Below, piece after piece: positions 49,422 to 50,999 of a DNA stretch of 50,999 bases. The DNA is from Syntrophomonadaceae bacterium. Its GTDB lineage: Bacteria > Bacillota > Dethiobacteria > DTU022. The first letter of the stretch is position 1; the number at the start of each line of letters is the position of its first letter. The notes beneath the pieces were generated by a model. It did no database searches, was not told the origin of the DNA, and saw only the letters and a list, made by a program, of their open reading frames with translations. The stretch lies in the NCBI GenBank assembly GCA_003554395.1, contig PWGD01000097.1, positions 1 to 50,999 of the forward strand, given 5' to 3'. A program made the position numbers and the translations under genes.

Positions 49422-49997
49422 TTACTCTTTTTCTGCCTCTTCAGAAGGCTGCTCGCCTTCACTTTCTTCTGTGTTCACCGTTTCAGGACCTGGTGTTGTA
49501 TTCGTTTGGCCCTGTTCCGGGGCTCCTACTTCAGCAGCTCCGGAAACAGCACCTTCCGCATCGCCCGCGGTTTTCGTTTCTTCCGCTCCGGCGACATCTT
49601 CCGCTTCAGAAGCGCCTGCAGCTTTGGCAACCTCTTCGGTTTCAGCAACCTCTTCCGTTTCAGCGGCCTCTTCCTCCGCCGACTCTTCGGCGGCGGCTGC
49701 TTCGTAATAATCCTCTTCTACCCGGACAATTAAAAATCTAAGCACAGCATCGCTGACTTTGAAGAAGTGTTCTATTTCGGGAATTATGGTGCCTTGACCT
49801 TTGAAGTAAAGCAGGTAATAGTGACCTTCTACGTGTTTTTCAATCTCGTAAGCAAGCCGGCGCCTGCGCCAGTCAACTGTTTTGTCGACCAGGCCACCAT
49901 TCCCGGTGATGGTATCTTGTAAACCGTTTAAAACTTCTTCTTGCTCTTCCGTCTCCAGATCGGGACGGATAATAAACATTATTTCATAAAGTCCCAT
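49422..49997 (-). CDS. rpsF: 30S ribosomal protein S6 with long acidic C-terminal extension
   Basis: MGLYEIMFIIRPDLETEEQEEVLNGLQDTITGNGGLVDKTVDWRRRRLAYEI...; about 90 further A/E/G-rich residues. Confidence 0.95.
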   Translation of the reverse strand: MGLYEIMFIIRPDLETEEQEEVLNGLQDTITGNGGLVDKTVDWRRRRLAYEIEKHVEGHYYLLYFKGQGTIIPEIEHFFKVSDAVLRFLIVRVEEDYYEAAAAEESAEEEAAETEEVAETEEVAKAAGASEAEDVAGAEETKTAGDAEGAVSGAAEVGAPEQGQTNTTPGPETVNTEESEGEQPSEEAEKE

Positions 49998-50102
49998 CTT
50001 TTATCACCTCCCTCTGGACTTGCGGCCCCGTAAGGAGCAGGGATTTTCCTGAAACATAATAGCACAAGAAGCCTGACAAGGCAAGCTAGCCTGATTTTTA
50101 AA

Positions 50103-50999
50103 TCAGGCCTGGGAATCTTCCCGGTAGGCCGGGCTGCGCTTGATTATTTCCAGGATGCCCCTGACGGTACCGGCGGCAGGAACCGCCAGGACCATGCCCA
50201 GCAGGCCGGCCAGGCTCCCGCCGACCAGGATTGATACGATTATAGTAATCGGGCGCAGATTAATGATCCTGCCAAGCACAACCGGGGCCAGGAACATGCC
50301 GTCCAGAATTTGGATGCCCACATAGATCAGGATGATCAGGAGGGGCGAAGGAGTGATGGGAGAGAAACTGAGCAGGAGGGCGGGGATAACGGCAATGTAC
50401 GGTCCGATGTAAAGAATAAAATTAAAAACCCCGGCGATTAGCCCCAGTAACATGGCATAGGGCATGCCAATGATCAGCAGCACCAGGGCAGTAATAATGC
50501 CGACCGCAAAACAGCGGATCAGTGATCCCCTGATAAAAGTCCCCACATTGGCATCGATTACCCCAATCAGCTCTTTAACCAGGGGCCTGCTTTTGACCGG
50601 CACCAGTTCAACCAGTTCTGCCCTGACCAGGTGGAAGTCATAGAGTAAATAAAAAACCAAAAACAGGACCAGGAAGAAATCGACGGTGCCCACTATCAGC
50701 TGCAGCGAGGCTTCGGCCAGATACTCGAGACCCTGGTGGATATTCTCGGTCAGGCCAACCAGGTATCCCCTGACCTCCTCTTCAACTTCAAAAATAATAA
50801 TCTGCTGTGACAACCATGACATGTATTCCTGGAAGCGGGCCAGGTAATGAGGAAAGCTCTCGGCCAGCTCGGTGGCTTCAAAATAAATCACCGGGACAAG
50901 CAAGCTGACTACAAAGGCGCAAAATAATAAAAATGCAAGAAAAACCAGCCCCGTGGCCAGTCCGTGGCTGATCTTAAAGCGTTTCTTGAGGAAGTTCAA
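50103..50999 (-). CDS. AI-2E family (PerM-like) transporter, 5' end at or beyond window edge
   Basis: Multi-TM; LIGMPYAMLLGLIAGVFNFILYIGPYIAVIPALLL; track start is a TTG at the edge. Confidence 0.9.
   Translation of the reverse strand: MNFLKKRFKISHGLATGLVFLAFLLFCAFVVSLLVPVIYFEATELAESFPHYLARFQEYMSWLSQQIIIFEVEEEVRGYLVGLTENIHQGLEYLAEASLQLIVGTVDFFLVLFLVFYLLYDFHLVRAELVELVPVKSRPLVKELIGVIDANVGTFIRGSLIRCFAVGIITALVLLIIGMPYAMLLGLIAGVFNFILYIGPYIAVIPALLLSFSPITPSPLLIILIYVGIQILDGMFLAPVVLGRIINLRPITIIVSILVGGSLAGLLGMVLAVPAAGTVRGILEIIKRSPAYREDSQA

Noticed and set aside
1-50999. CRISPR arrays, prophage genes, rRNA operons, transposase genes
   Set aside because: Looked for spaced direct repeats and the corresponding protein families; none seen.

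Overview
Bacterial chromosome segment, Clostridia/Firmicutes-like by gene content and order. Almost every gene is on the minus strand; nikR is the clear plus-strand exception. Left end (1-4000): a truncated penicillin-acylase gene, then a gene-poor stretch with tiny ORFs, a decayed TraB/GumN-like fragment, a MazF/RHH toxin-antitoxin pair, a nested hairpin and a tRNA-Thr(CGT). Next come a COG1900 / NIL-ferredoxin / UPF0280 trio (homocysteine-biosynthesis type), cupin-type phosphoglucose isomerase with GAPDH, a PHP protein, and a complete V-type ATPase operon (G/H-I-K-E-C-F-A-B-D) whose K subunit carries Na+-site residues. Then follow dCMP deaminase, rpiB, LMW-PTP, Sua5, a Na/Pi cotransporter, nikR, prmC, prfA, a DUF1385 gene and rpmE. 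A lactate cassette (permease, LarA-like racemase, FAD lactate dehydrogenase) lies between rpmE and rho and is bracketed by two related perfect inverted-repeat elements. The right half has a CaCA antiporter, MBL hydrolase, phosphatase-like metalloenzyme, HtrA, murA, walI/H/K/R, M23/G5 peptidase, FAD oxidoreductase, dnaB, rplI, rpsR, ssb, rpsF and an AI-2E family transporter. Most of the window is core genome. The best second-look items are the repeat-bracketed lactate cassette with elements abutting stop codons, the Na+-type V-ATPase where an F-type operon is usually found, an unannotated 33-aa membrane microprotein, and the decaying island beside the tRNA. I did not see a clearly novel multi-gene defence or biosynthetic system. 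All calls come from reading the sequence; no searches were run.
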